A DNA stretch of 64,000 bases, from the NCBI RefSeq assembly GCF_020382885.2, contig NC_058512.1, forward strand, positions 9,946,802-10,010,801, read 5' to 3'. The notes beneath the pieces are model-generated. The model was not told where the DNA came from. It did no database searches and worked only from the letters and a program-made list of their open reading frames with translations. Source of the stretch: Scatophagus argus (Eukaryota; Chordata; Actinopteri; Scatophagidae). How positions within the stretch are numbered: the stretch's first letter is position 1; the number at the start of each line of letters is the position of its first letter. Below, piece by piece: positions 25,776 to 40,600 of this stretch. The position numbers and the translations under genes are program-made.

Positions 25776-28230
25776 ACTGACAGGATGAAGGAGAGAATAA
25801 AATAGTAAGGGATAAAATGGTCGAGTGTGAGATCTCTACCCTTTATGTGGTCAAGAGCAGCAGAGGGAGTGTGACCTTATAAGGCCATCGTCACTGATGT
25901 GATAGATCAGCCTTTTTTTCTAACTTCCTCACTGTGCCGGTTCGTTTCTCAAACAGTAGTTGAGTCTGCTGAGAGGAAAGGGTTGCTTTTATTTATCATA
26001 ACGATGGTTTAAATTCTCTCCTTCATCTGTAAATCCCTCATATATAGCCTATAGCGGTATATGCATGCATGAGCACACTAAACTGTTTGATACCTCATGA
26101 GGTATTCACACTGTCACTCATACTACTTCACTGTGAAATCGTTCTCATTTACAGAGGGCTCTGATCGAGGTTTTGGGTAGCTGTCGTGGATATTGTAGGC
26201 CACAGAAAGGCATGTGTGACATGCGGGGGCGGGGCATAAAGGGCACGCCACCTCGGATCTTAACAGGCACAATTTATATTAAAAATATATATTAATAGTA
26301 CTGTTACCTGACATTCACCTGGCCCTGTCATGGTAAGGGACTGGGTTTTTGGCAGCTATTTTTTTTTTTTTTTGTATATGAAGCAAGAAGCTTCTTAAAT
26401 GAGGACGCTAAAATTTTTGTTTGGAGGTAAAAAATTCCAGTGATCGACAAAGCCAACATTTCAGTGCATTGAGACGCCTCTGTTCCTCTACTGAAGCACA
26501 TTTTAAATAAGAGGCCTGAGCTCCGTGTTTTATTCATCCCCCTATGAACCTTAATGTGGCTTCCCACTTAAGGCCCAGATTTTGTTCTCATACCAGCTTG
26601 AAAAGATGGTCTCTGTAGAGTTAGTCTAATTATTTCCAACTTTTCCAACAGTGCCGCTCATTGCGGCATTCCTTGATAATTAGCTTCACAAGTTCTCTAA
26701 GGAGTGTCACTCAACTTTAGCTGTCTTTTCCCTGTGGTGCAGATGAGGGGAAAAAATTGAGCTGTCCTTTTAAGGCTGTTACTTAAATCCTAATACATGT
26801 CATCTAGTTAATTGGTTGGTTTAGTTTTTCCCCTTTTTGTGGGTGACTTTTTTTCTTTGAGACTAAGTTACCGACACATCTTGGAGAGCTGACCTCTGCT
26901 GGACAGTCTTATATTTTCACTCAGTATTAAAAACCGTTTTACTGACATGATTTAACTTTGTGACAAAACATATTTCATTTCCATTTTTTAATATGTATGT
27001 AAAAGAAGAAGACGATATTTATTTTTGAATGGCCGTAGCCATTGCTGGCTTTGTAATGCTATAGATTTGGTCCTCATGTGTTTTGCACATGCAAACATGA
27101 AATATTAGATGGCACCAGTCTTTCCCCTCTCTTTAGGGAAAAGTCAGGCTGGGCAGAAGACTGCATGCTGCTGCTCCTGAAATATCTTTTTTGTAATGCC
27201 TATTACTCTACTCTCCCTCCTACATGATATGCCAAATGTTGACTTTGAAAGCTTTTTTAGCCACATTATGTTCTTATATTGGTTCTGTCAGTGCCAGACA
27301 CACACAGTTTGAGTTCTCTCAAACCAACAAACAAAGCCATACATAGATTTTATGTTAAAATATTTTTATTTAACATATCACTGATAAAGTTTCAAGGGTG
27401 CCATCCATAAAATTACATTGTCCCCGAGCGTCACATCATAGGAATCTCATATGTCCCCAGTCAACTGAAAACAAACTGTTTTATTTTCGCAGTTTGATAA
27501 ATTGCTTTGTTGGTTTAATACTTCAGAATAATAAATGGTGTTGTCGGCGATCTTCAGTTACAGGGTTAAATTCTGTGTACAGCTGATCATTTCACTGGTT
27601 TTACATTATGGAATACCTCACCTTATAGAGAACTTGATATGCTGTTGGGTTCATTGATATTTGACTGAAATCAAGCAGCTTTTCAACAGCTACAATAAAA
27701 CTGCAGCATTAGAATGATAGATTTTATTGTGGTCAGTAGAGAAGTGTGATCACAGATGTCATCATTTTAAAATACAAGTTCCTGTTTGATGTTTGGTGGG
27801 TTTGGCTGCTTGTTTTCAGTGATATGTTGAGTAGATTATGAGTGTGGGACAAAGCAGCTGTTGCACTGATGAGGTACGAAGACACTGCCCTCAAGGCATA
27901 CGGTTTCTGTGTACATACTGGTTTTGGTTGTTTGCAAAGCTAGTTTGGTGTAAATAGTTATTTTATTATATTTATGAATTTTATGGTCATAATATGGCTG
28001 GTTTAAACTGTACAGGTTTAAGAATGAAATGTTTGCCTCATGCCTTATCACATAATGTTGACGAGATAGGAGCGATTCGATTTGTCATTTTGTCAATAAT
28101 ATTTTGGCTAATTCTCTCTGCCAACAGCAGCCACAGGTGCTTGTGTTTAGGGGAAAAGATGTGGGAGACTCAAACACACATGATCTGTAACTGCCTGAAA
28201 AAGATGGACTGGTACAATAAACAATAATGA
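25776..28230 (+). other. slc35e4 3' UTR / downstream spacer
   Basis: AATAAA occurs only 20 bases past the stop (25796-25801), with later candidates near 27694 and at 28216-28221, so a short and a long 3' UTR are both possible. A GC-box-like GGGGGCGGGGC followed by CATAAA (about 26224-26240) stands out in this AT-rich stretch. No further gene was seen. Confidence 0.45.
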
Positions 28231-28519
28231 AACAACCACCTCATTACTGAGTCCATGTTGTTGCCTAAATTACATAAGTGTGAACGGACATGAACATTTT
28301 ATTTTTTAAATAATCCTGTTCCCAGTTCTGTTTTTGAAATTTGTGACTTCAAAATTCTAAATTCACGTTATGTGATATGTGTGTTATTTGAAGCTATGAA
28401 TAGCTTTTTCACATTTGTAATTAGTGAACAGTAATTTCCAATTTACATATGAAACCATTCAATGACATTCAGGAATATACAAGACATGGAAATGGTGAAA
28501 ATATTATAGTAAAGCTGCC

Positions 28520-28715
28520 TTTTGGGCTGCAACTAACATGTTTCATTATCCATTGATCTGTTGATTTTGGTAAAGGTTCAAGTTAATAAAACTGCAAAAC
28601 AGCCATTTAAACTCTCCATTGTTCCGAGAAACATATTAGAAACATATTAGAAACATGCTTAAAACATCAGCAAATCCTCTCATTGGAAAGCTAAAATTAG
28701 CAAATGTTTTCATAA
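28520..28715. repeat. Old dispersed fish repeat
   Basis: The wording GGGCTGCAACTAAC, later CAGCAAATCCTC and then GCAAATGTTTTCAT, is that of a very common teleost interspersed repeat that I know only by sight. A related fragment lies at about 49915-50035 in a mat2a intron. Confidence 0.45.
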
Positions 28716-28809
28716 TAATGTTGTCAGTAATGCCAGTACCTTTTCAGGTATAACAATTGTTTGACCGTCTGCAGTGGAAAAGGCCAACTGAACCACAACA
28801 CGTTGTCAT

Positions 28810-29335
28810 AAATTATATAGACAAAAGTACTGGAACACCTGACCATCACAATGCATTCTAAACTCACAGACATTAATATGGAGTTGGGCCCCCTCTTTGC
28901 AATAATTGCTTCTTCTCTTCTGGAAAGGCTTTCCACAGGATTTTGAAGTGTTCCTGTGGGAATTTTTGCTCATTCTGGCAGTAGAGCGTTTATGAGGTCA
29001 GGCACTGATGTTGGAGTAAAAGGCCTGGCTCACAGTCTTTGTTCCAGTTCACTCCAAAGGTGTTGGATGGGGTTGAGATCAGGACTCTGTCCGGGCCAGT
29101 CAAGTTCTTCCACACCAAACTCATCCAACCATGTCTTTATGGACTTTACTTTGTGCACTAGGGTCATGCTGGAATAGAAAAGGGCCTTTAACAAACTGCT
29201 GCCACAAACTTGGCATAGCATTGTCCAAAATGTCTTGGTATGCTGGAATGTTAAGATTTCCCTTCACTGGAAGTAATGGGCTGAGCCCCTGACAAACAGT
29301 CCTTGTCCGAATACTTTTGACTATATTGTATATAG
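28810..29335 (-). mobile_element. Internally deleted Tc1/mariner relic, minus strand
   Basis: The ends read TATATAGACAAAAGTACTGG (28815-28834) and, reversed, a similar TAGTCAAAAGTATTCGGAC. The minus strand encodes the C-terminal half of a Tc1 transposase: a QHDPSAQSKVHKD block, then, in another frame, DEFGVEELDWPGQSPDLNPI and LWSELEQRL (the last catalytic region). The N-terminal half is missing and frameshifts and stops are present. It is the same family as the relic at 24766-25227 but in the opposite orientation. Confidence 0.85.
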
Positions 29336-29779
29336 ATATATATAGTTGATTTCTCACCACTTGGCGGAGCCATTGGTCTGCTTTCTGATTCATTAGACCA
29401 TTCTCTATATCTGCATTAACTTCTTAACACTGAATGATTACTGTTGAAGTATTTTGTTAATGGCTAATGATTACGTTCAGATTTGCGTTTGTATCTGTGT
29501 GTGTTTGTATCTGGGTGTGTGCCTGGTCTTTCCTCCTGTAGAGATTCCTGTGCTTCTGTAAACATGGCGCCACTGGCCAGCATTTTGCCTGAATAAGGCA
29601 GTGCTACTCACTTTTTTGCCCTTGTTAACTCTTTGTTTCCCACATAAAAGGTTAGTTTGCAGCACACTCCAAACAAAGTGAAAAATGTCAGAAAGAATTT
29701 GGCTGAGGTACATGATGCCCCATAAACTTTCACATGACACCATCCAAGATACAGTGACAAGACAAGGAGACTTTGCTGA

Positions 29780-30056
29780 GTGTGACAGAGACCTCTCCTC
29801 CTTTTCCTCCTCCTCCTCCCTTCTCCTTCTTCTCCTCTTTCTTCTTCCCATCTTGGGTGGTTAATGTAAGCAACCTCCACTCGCTCACCAAACATTCATC
29901 CTTATGAAGCTCTGCAATGAGAAGTGTGATGTCAAGGCTGAGCTCTTGCAGCCCTTCAGACGAGTCTAAAGGAGGGTCCAGGAGACGGTAGCTCTGAAAA
30001 GCCCCGAGAAGCCCACAGACTGCCACTAGACGCACAAGTTTGCATGCTGACAACAG
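29780..30056 (+). promoter_or_regulatory. Pyrimidine tract and possible smtn 5' UTR exon
   Basis: An 80-base, nearly pure pyrimidine tract (29785-29853) precedes a GC-richer block that ends at a very strong donor, CAG|GTGAGT (donor at 30056). The first smtn coding exon begins after an acceptor (GAGCAG) near 30590, so this block is a plausible leader exon. It contains a 21-codon upstream ORF starting at 29904. On the minus strand the same block is also open and has a GTGAGC donor near 29897, so a minus-strand exon of an unrecognised gene is an alternative. Confidence 0.3.
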
Positions 30057-30607
30057 GTGAGTGACACCACACCTCAACAGCTGCCAATCACTACTTTCAT
30101 GTCTCATTTTCACATTTATAGTACTTTATTCTTTTCATCTTGTACCATCAGGCTTTACTGTGACTCCTTTTCCCCGTGTCTGAGTGCATAGTTTCATGCT
30201 GTTATCAGATTCTTTTAGTTATGATCTTGTTCCATTACATTACTATATTTGTACGTGTTTTTGCCCTGTTGCGGAGATACAGTGAGGAGTACTTCAGTAA
30301 GGCATGTCTGCTTAGTTTGTGTCTGTTTATATTAGAGTTACTGAGATGTAGTTTATGCTGTGGTTGTGACATTTACACATTGTTTAGTGTAAACAACAAA
30401 ACCATCTGATCTGTTTGGTCTGTCTAAATCAATACTATGTGAAAGGTAAAAATACGGTTATTTAGGCTATGTGAGAAAGGTGAAGAAAGAAACAGCTGCT
30501 TCTTTTCAGTTGTCTCTCAAGTGTGTTTACGACTGTTTACTTGCTGTCTATATCTGTGTGTCCATGTGCTGTGTTTTTGCGCGGTCGAGCAGATTTACTC
30601 CTCAGGC

Positions 30608-32595
<1,988 letters not shown>

Positions 32596-33870
32596 ACAGC
32601 TGTCATGATTGGCTGTGATTTTAATTTTTGCAATTGATATATGCCGAAGCATGATGTGTGACCAAAAAGATAACATTCGGTGGGGTGGCTTTGCATCATG
32701 TGAATATAAATGCACAATATGTAGCACTTCTGTCTGTTTGTGTGTTAGCGGGGACTTATGGGTGTTTATGTTCTCTCAGTGGACAGCTGGTGCTAAGGAT
32801 CAGTACATTCCACTGAGATTACACATCTGCATTAATCCCATTCAGAGCCATAGAGAATCTGGGAGCGAATTTTATGAGGATGTTGTTGAGGGCCTGATTG
32901 TGTGAGTATTAAAGGCACATTTAATAAATATTCATTCCATTATACATGCTGTTACATGCTGTTGTTCTTTATCACTGATGGATTAACTGAATGGTAGCTA
33001 CTCTTGATATTAATGTATTTTATTTACCCGATTACATGTTCAGAATCTCCTCATGTTTTATTTAAAACTATTTGTCCCAGACTGTTAGAAATTATTTAGA
33101 CTTGTGTTGAGTGAAGGTGGGGCCTGTGCATTTAAAGGGCCACTACACATCATTAAGTCATTGAGTATTCTCAGCTGTATAAAGCCCAGTGCAATGCTGG
33201 AGTGTTTTGTTTGCGTGAACTGAATTTATAACAAAAAGCCTGCTTTACAAACTTGGGGCGCTGAGTTTAAAGGACATGAGGCGTTCACTGACAGGAGGGG
33301 TAAACTGTACATTTAAGGATTCAGGATTTTATGAGGTCCCTGACTTCATGGAGCCACAATAGTGAATAGTTGGAATACTCCTTTAACGCTGAGGCTTCAT
33401 TAAATAATTATAATAGCTTCACCAGTGGACCTATTGACACATTGCACAGTTCACCTGCTGAATAATTCATGTACTTTACAAAGATACTTCAGAACAATGA
33501 CACAACTACTACTACTACTATCACTACTACGACTACTACTACTACTACTAGTAACAACAACAACAATAATAATAATACTCATAAAAATGTATTCTGTGTT
33601 GTTAGTTGGGGAGGGTTTGGTCACAGTGTCACTTCGATCAGCCGTAGTCCAACTGCCACTGATATCACAGAGGACAGGCGCTTTGCCAAGCTGAAATTTA
33701 ATTATTGACGTGGTGATCAATTCGGTAACAATCAGTGATGCACTAATGTCAGATTAATGCGTCACTGATAGGGCAGATGCTCGGTTATTTCTGCCCGGCT
33801 TCACTTTGCCAGCTGATTTTTGTTTTGCTTTTTGCTGCTCCGTCCGCCCCCAGGTGTCCATATAATGTGT
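32596..33870 (+). other. smtn 3' UTR and spacer with trinucleotide repeat
   Basis: AATAAA at 32923-32928 is the likely smtn poly(A) signal. The rest is a gene-free spacer with an (ACT)n/(AAC)n/(AAT)n compound microsatellite at about 33505-33577. I looked for the selenoprotein gene selenom, which lies between SMTN and INPP5J in human, and did not find it. Confidence 0.55.
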
Positions 33871-33875
33871 TATCC

Positions 33876-33928
33876 AGAGAGAGAGAGAGAGGAAGGGAGA
33901 GAGAGAGGGAGGGAGGGAGAGGAGAGAG

Positions 33929-33974
<46 letters not shown>

Positions 33975-33990
33975 GAAGGGATGGACGGAG
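33876..33990. repeat. GA-rich purine tract
   Basis: About 110 bases of GAGA, GGGA and GAAGG units on the + strand, roughly 200 bases before the CpG-rich inpp5j start region. Long serine/leucine or arginine/glutamate open frames here are repeat translations. Confidence 0.9.
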
Positions 33991-34169
33991 GGAGGGGGGG
34001 AGGCAAGAGGCGCGTGATGGGTCGGTGTGCAGGATGTGCAGTCGCAGTGATGACTGAAAAGTGCACAGCTGCTCCGCTATAGAAAGTGATAAGTAGGATG
34101 AAGAACAATCAGCTGTTGTACTGTACAAACATCAACATGCACGAGTCCGGACACATCAACCGTGACCGC

Positions 34170-34421
34170 CTCCTGTCCTCACAGTCCTGCGGCGCGTCTG
34201 CACCGTGACGGAGACGTCCGCTGTCCGAGGTAGCCGACGGGTCCGTCCTGCAGGCTGACGGGTTCGGTCTGTCTCCGGACCGAACATCAATCCTGCTCTG
34301 TCCTGCATGTGACGACCCCGTCGCGTTGATTGGCGTGCGGGATGACAGAGGCTGATGCTGTTCCCCCTCTGTGAATTTGGGAGATCACCTCTACTGTTCA
34401 CCTTGGAAAAACGCGTGAAAG
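34170..34421 (+). promoter_or_regulatory. inpp5j promoter region and noncoding first exon
   Basis: A CpG-rich block ends at the donor AAAG|GTAAGA (exon end 34421). The next exon begins at 35853 after CCCGTTTCAG and carries the coding start four bases later. An upstream ORF of ten codons begins at 34342. The transcription start is inferred to be near 34170. Confidence 0.5.
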
Positions 34422-35124
34422 GTAAGACAGATGTTTTCACGAGCTCTGTGAGCGGCCGCTGCAGCTGCGTGTTTGTGTTCATTTTGTTTCATGCTTTGTG
34501 GTGGTTTTCAGCAGTCCGGACTCGTACCTTTGTAGATAATTGAGCTGTCTTTCAGACTTGCAGGCTTATCGACTATGAAAAAAGGCCCACTTGTTCAGTA
34601 CATTGAAGGTCTGAAAGTTTTCACTTTGAAAGTGAATTTAATACAGACCTCCACGCAATGGTCTGATCACCATTACTCAGAACTGTGTTTTGCAGGTTAG
34701 TATTGTGATCACATGAAAGACACCCTCATTTGCGTGTCATGAATGATTAAATAGAGGTGTATAATATCTGTGTGGGAGGGCACGTAAACAAAATGGTTGG
34801 AGGCCCTTGTCCTCCTGTCACATCCTCGTCATTGTGACCTACAGTATCTGTTGACATTGTCTGATGTGCTCCATTATCTGCAGCTGTGTGTCCCATCTCA
34901 TGCGTCTTCACTGACTGAAAAGAGCTCAGTTTCTTAAGCAAGAGAAAGAGCTCAGATGGTATTTGAACAGCGAGCAATGAGGTGCGTTAAAGCTTGGAGA
35001 CTTGTCCCATAATGATCACCAGCAGTTCTGTCTTGCTTTGGAAAAGGGTCACGGGCTAATTAACTTTGCTAGGCAACAAGAATATAATTCAGGACGATGG
35101 TCCAAGGTTAATTCTTCTGCTCGC

Positions 35125-35635
35125 TAGTGGAAAATAGCTAAGCACATTCACTCAAGTTAGAATTTTGAGGTACTTGTACTGTGCTCTTCCATTATATGCT
35201 ATTTTATACTTACACCCCACCAAATTTCAAAAGGCAGAGATTGTACTTTTCACCCCACAACATTCATCTGATGGCTTTAGCTGCTAGTTACTTTGAAGAT
35301 TTAAATGATTAATACAAAACATAATCAACTGATAAAATGCGATGTAATATTCACGATTAAGCCACTCAGCAGTACGTCAAGTACTTTCAGTTGGTCCAGC
35401 CTTTTCCAGCTGCAACATCAAAATAATGCTAACACTGTCATGTATGCAAACAGTAGTTATAAACCAATCACATAACATATGTGATTCTGAAATTCTTCAT
35501 AATGAATACTTATAGTACTTTGTATGTTTTGATGGGAATATTTGCAGGACCTTTACTTGTAGCAGAGTATTTCTGCACTGTGGTGTTGCTACTTTTACCT
35601 AAGAAAAAGATCCGAGTACTTAGCACCACTGCCTT
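35125..35635. repeat. Dispersed fish element of the GTGGTG..AGTACT type
   Basis: The right end (CTACTTTTACCTAAG, then GATCCGAGTACTTAGCACCACTG) and internal phrases such as GCTGCTAGTTACTTTGAAGAT recur in a very common teleost interspersed element with CAGTGGTG-type ends. A second, more decayed copy occupies about 58725-59110. Confidence 0.55.
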
Positions 35636-35856
35636 GGCCCAAATGCCTTCTCATGATAACGTCATCAGTGAGGCCTGGGGAGCAGGACGCAGACAGGTGC
35701 TAAGTATAATGTGATGCATTCTCTCGACTTTTGCGTCATGCGGGCAAATCCCCCACTGTTTCACATATTTATTGACGACTCACTGACTGACTGATGGTGA
35801 GGTTTTTTAATCTCAAACTGCATTGTAATTATCCACATGCTGCCCGTTTCAGGTTG

Positions 35857-37619
35857 ATGGATCGCATACAGCAGAAACAAATCAGCACTGAGCCTTGTGG
35901 GCCCAAAATGCAACCTGGCCCCTGTGCATTGATCGAAACTGGTCCGGGTTTACCTCCACAGCTCACAGTCAAGGAATCACCTCCCATCAGCCCATCAGAG
36001 GTGCTCAATAGACCACCTGGATCGAGCCCCATGCAGGCTGCAGTTGCACCTATGAAATTTATAGACCAAAAGCAGTCTGAGCAGGCAAAGTCTGGGTCGA
36101 CTCCAGCAACACTGGCAAGCATTAGTCGGCCAAGACCAACTGCTCTTGGAACTAAACTTGCTCCAAAGATCACCAGAATCTCAGCAGACCCCTCCAAGGA
36201 AATACATTTGATGCCAGTTTGCATCCCTGGACCTCAGAGTGCCCATGTCTTGCCACATTCCCCAACAGAGTCCTCCTGCTCCCTTTACAGTCCACAGAGT
36301 CCCAAAAGCCCTCAGTTTTCCACCAGCCAGCCTTACCTGAGCCCCAACCTTAGTCTCAGCCCTAAACCCAGCCTCAGCCCTCAGCCACAGAAGAGCCCCT
36401 CACCTAAGAGCTCATCACAGAGCCAAGTCCAGTCCGAGAAGCCAGGAGAGGACAATGACTTCAGGTGAGATAAATAATCCCATCTTTCTTGAAACATTTC
36501 TATATTGCACATCCTGCATGAAGGTGTAAAAAGATTCTGTTCTTACCACTGTGAGGGTTGTCCTCTGTTACATCTAAATACAGCTCCAGAACCTGTCCTG
36601 CAGCCAGCAGCTGTAAAGAAGCTGATGTGTACCAGACCATGTCACATGAATCAAAGCTGTAAATTTCACTAAGCGCTTTGTGAACCCAACACAGTGACAC
36701 AACCACCTTTCACTGGTAGACTCCTCAGAGGCATTCTTTTGTTGTGTTCCCCGCTCATCAACAACGGCAGCCTGTAAAAATCCCTGTTTAAATTTGCACC
36801 GATGTGAATACATGAAGGAAGAAACATGCCTCAAGGGCTTCAGATGGCGAGGGCCTCTGCCAGTCCTACACAACACACATTTCTCACCAAAGAGACCGTA
36901 TCCTTATAGTCCGTGCTGGTGAATTTGAATGTTTTAGGTCATTAACTACAAAATTGCATTGAAGACATTTGTGTTGTTGTCACCAGGTAACAGCATTATA
37001 ATCAAGTACCTTTTTAATGATTTTACTTGGTGGGCAGTTTTCTGCTGATAAGTGTTGCTATGATGAACACAGTTGTGTGAAAATCAGATTTTGTAAGCAA
37101 ATGAGAGCATTTCAAGAGAAAAATGTGGATATGCTTATTTCTGACATTATGACGCTGCTGTTCGACAACTAACTCTCAGGCCTTAAATATCAACATGTCC
37201 TTGAATGCACCAACAAGGGAGAGTTTTCAAATCAGCCTGTGTTCAAAAATAACTTTATGGAACATTTACAAAATCAAGTGAAGGTGACTATAGCAGTGAG
37301 TATAGTGTACTCTCATAGTTTCTATCTAAATTCCCCTTTACTGTATGATGATTTTCATCTTACTTGCTACTGAAATAAATGTAAACAAACAGCTGGAAGG
37401 GAGGAAATTTTGTTAAATCCTGTTACCGCACCCTTAGGATTTGGAAAATATATATCTAAAATTGTTTTCATGTAATGGTGGGAATCTAATTATTGATTTC
37501 TTGAAGAGGAAAGTTCATAGTTGGAGCTGTAAAGGGTTTCTTCTGTTGTTTCTGTAATGAAACATGGCTGGTAGTTTAATTTCAAAGGACTGTTAGCTCC
37601 ATCTCTTTCTCTCTGCTAG

Positions 37620-37653
<34 letters not shown>

Positions 37654-40600
37654 CACCTTAGTCATCACTGAAGTACAAAGAGGTGCTTAATTGTGCTTAT
37701 CTTCTTTCTATATACAGCAGGGCTGATCAGAGGTATTTCTCTGAGGATTACAGCGTAGATTATGTCTTCTTTCACCCTACAGTATAGTACTTAAATCTAA
37801 TGCAGCATTTCCACTGTTTCTATCTTCTGAAAGGGTGTACATCGTCACATGGAACGTGGGATCAGCTGTCCCTCCAGATGACATCACTTCTCTGTTCGGA
37901 CCAAATGTTTCAGATGGGAGCGTTGACATGTTTATCATCGGGTAAGCAAGTATTTCTACCAAGCTCAGCAGTGCCAAAGAGACAGCCGCGAGTGCCCACT
38001 CAGTCATCTGTGTCTTCATTTTGATCCATCCCCTCCTGTTGCCCATCACTGTCCTTTTTTATTCATACTTATTTTTTACTTGTTACTGACAGTTCTCTAC
38101 TTTTCTGGCACGCACAGACTCCAAGAAGTCAACTCCATGATAAACAAGAGGCTGAAGGATGTTCTTTTCTCAGACCAGTGGAGTGAGCTTTGCATGGACA
38201 CCCTCAGTCCTTTTGGATATGTTTTGGTCAGATTGGTGTTAAATCTCTTGTTGCCCTTAACAGACATATTATCTTTTTTTTTCTTTCCTATCCCATTTTT
38301 GACATTATATATTCTTTGTCATGTATTTCATCTGTTTAGGTGGCATCCCAGCGTATGCAGGGAGTGCTGTTGCTGGTTTTCTCTAAATTCTGCCATCTTC
38401 CATTCCTCAGAGGTGTGCAGACACAGAGTACACGCACAGGACTTGGGGGATACTGGGTACGTGTTGTGCATTGAGAGCGTTGAGATTTATCATGTTGTAA
38501 AATTTATGGTGGGTTTATGTCAGTGGGGTTTAGAGGAGGGCTGGTGGGATGTTGAAAGGTGGTGTGTGAGCTCCCTCCTGCCAGCAGCCGTGTGCATGCC
38601 TGGGTGCATATGTCAGTGTGTGACCTTCCTGTGCGTGTTGATGTCAGCATCACCCCTGGCTGCTGCTGGTGCAGTCTCCTTCTCTTTGAGGTCAGTGCAG
38701 CAGCAGGCTGTCTGGCTTTCTGGTTCTGTGACTCGTCCTGACTTTCTGAACACAGATATGGCTGATACATCCTGTTTGGGTTTTTTGTTTTTTTATTTGA
38801 TTTTAAAGATGCTTTGCATAAGGGATCCACTTCTCACCGTGTCCTCCCTTTGCCCTAATTTTTCACTCTAAGGGAAATAAGGGAGGTGTCAGTGCGAGGA
38901 TGACAGTGTTTGGCCACCCGGTGTGCTTTCTTAACTGTCACCTGCCAGCTCACATGAGGAACCTGGAGCAGCGGATGGAGGACTTTGAAAGCATCCTGCA
39001 GCAGCAGCAGTTTGATGGAGGAACTGCCACCGGTGTGCTGGACCATGAGTGTGTGATGACATTTTTACATATAAGTTTAATTCTTCCAGATGAGGAGTGA
39101 CCATCCATGAAAAAGAGGCACACGAATATGTAGAAGTCGAAAAATGTCACAGATTAATTGTTAAACTATTCTGTTTCAGTTTTTATTTGTTTTTATTTTA
39201 TTATACCAAAATGTTTCAGGCCTGGTACAAGCCATTAGCTGAGAAATAAATCTTAGGAGGCAATATTACATTATAAAGCTTTAAAGTCTCATTATTTGAT
39301 CTTTTATATATCTTTTGTATTTGTCTTAGACATAAGAAATAATGCCTTATCTTTATTGTTAGAGTGTCATAATTTGACATATTTTTTTCTTTTTCTTCAG
39401 TGTCGTGTTTTGGTTTGGGGATTTAAATTTCCGTATTGAAGACTATGACATCCATGTGGTGAAATGCGCCATTGACAGCAATAAGCTGCCTCTTCTCTGG
39501 GAGCGAGATCAGGTGAGTCACCTTCAGCAATTTCAAACATTTGCCCCTTGGCACAGTCAGGAATGTCTCACACTGCCTGTTTGCTTCTCGGGCGACAACC
39601 TCGACCAGCAGAGGGCGCCATATCACAAATTGAACAAAAATCACCTTTTGACAGGGTGAGTGAGATACTTTGATGCCCTGTTTTTCCCACTGTTTGTCTG
39701 CTCCACAGCTCAACATGGCTAAAAACACAGAGTCCATCCTGGAAGGCTTCAACGAGGGACCACTCAAATTCCCACCTACTTATAAGTTTGATGTGGGCAC
39801 TCATACGTATGACACCAGGTTCGTCCAGTGTCTTCCTTCCTAAACTTAATCCTGCAGATTTTATTGTTCTATAAAATGAGTCCCAGACCTGCTGTGTCCA
39901 TCAGCCCTTCTTTGCTTCTTTTCTGTCAGTGCTAAAAAGAGGAAACCTGCTTGGACGGATCGCATCCTCTGGCGCCTTCGTCGTACGGGCTCCCCAGTTC
40001 CTACCCACAATGCAGCATTGCAGCGGGGTCTGACCTCGTGGTTGGGTGGTGCAACCAAAGTGTCACAGCATGCGTACCGAAGTCACATGGGCTTCACCAT
40101 CAGTGACCACAAGCCTGTTTCTGCCATGTTTACGCTGCACGTGAGACAATATTTCACACATTTCCTCAAGTATACTGCACATTTACGATTTTGGTTTATA
40201 TTAACCGCCTGTGCTCTTTTTTCTAGTTCCCATTCAAGGTGGATACTCCTCTGGTGGAGCTGGAGGTACACAAGGAGTGGTGTAAAGTTTCAGATGCTAC
40301 AGTCAGATTCACTGTTGCAGCAACTTATCAGCGCAGCTCATGGGACTGGGTTGCGATATACAAGGTAAATCCTGAACTGTTTTTGTTCAACGGGCCGAAA
40401 ATAAATTCTTACAATTTGACCCCTAAGGTTAGTGTTTGGTGTTTCTTGTGCACAGGTTGGGTTCAGACATCACAAAGATTACCAGGCTTACATATGGGCC
40501 AAAGGAGAGCACGCGCTGCAGGTGTGTCAGATACTGAAATCCACGTGTTTATTTTGCACTACGGCTAAAATCAGGCTTAATTTCTTTCTGTTCCTCTCTT

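Noticed and set aside
33754-34128. Serine/leucine-rich or arginine/glutamate-rich open frames on both strands
   Set aside because: They run through the GA-rich tract and have no other sequence character.
35794-35856. Upstream in-frame ATG for inpp5j
   Set aside because: It lies before the acceptor at 35851-35852, so translation is taken from 35857.
32596-35856. Search for selenom between smtn and inpp5j
   Set aside because: No selenom-like exon was seen, although the human gene lies in this interval.
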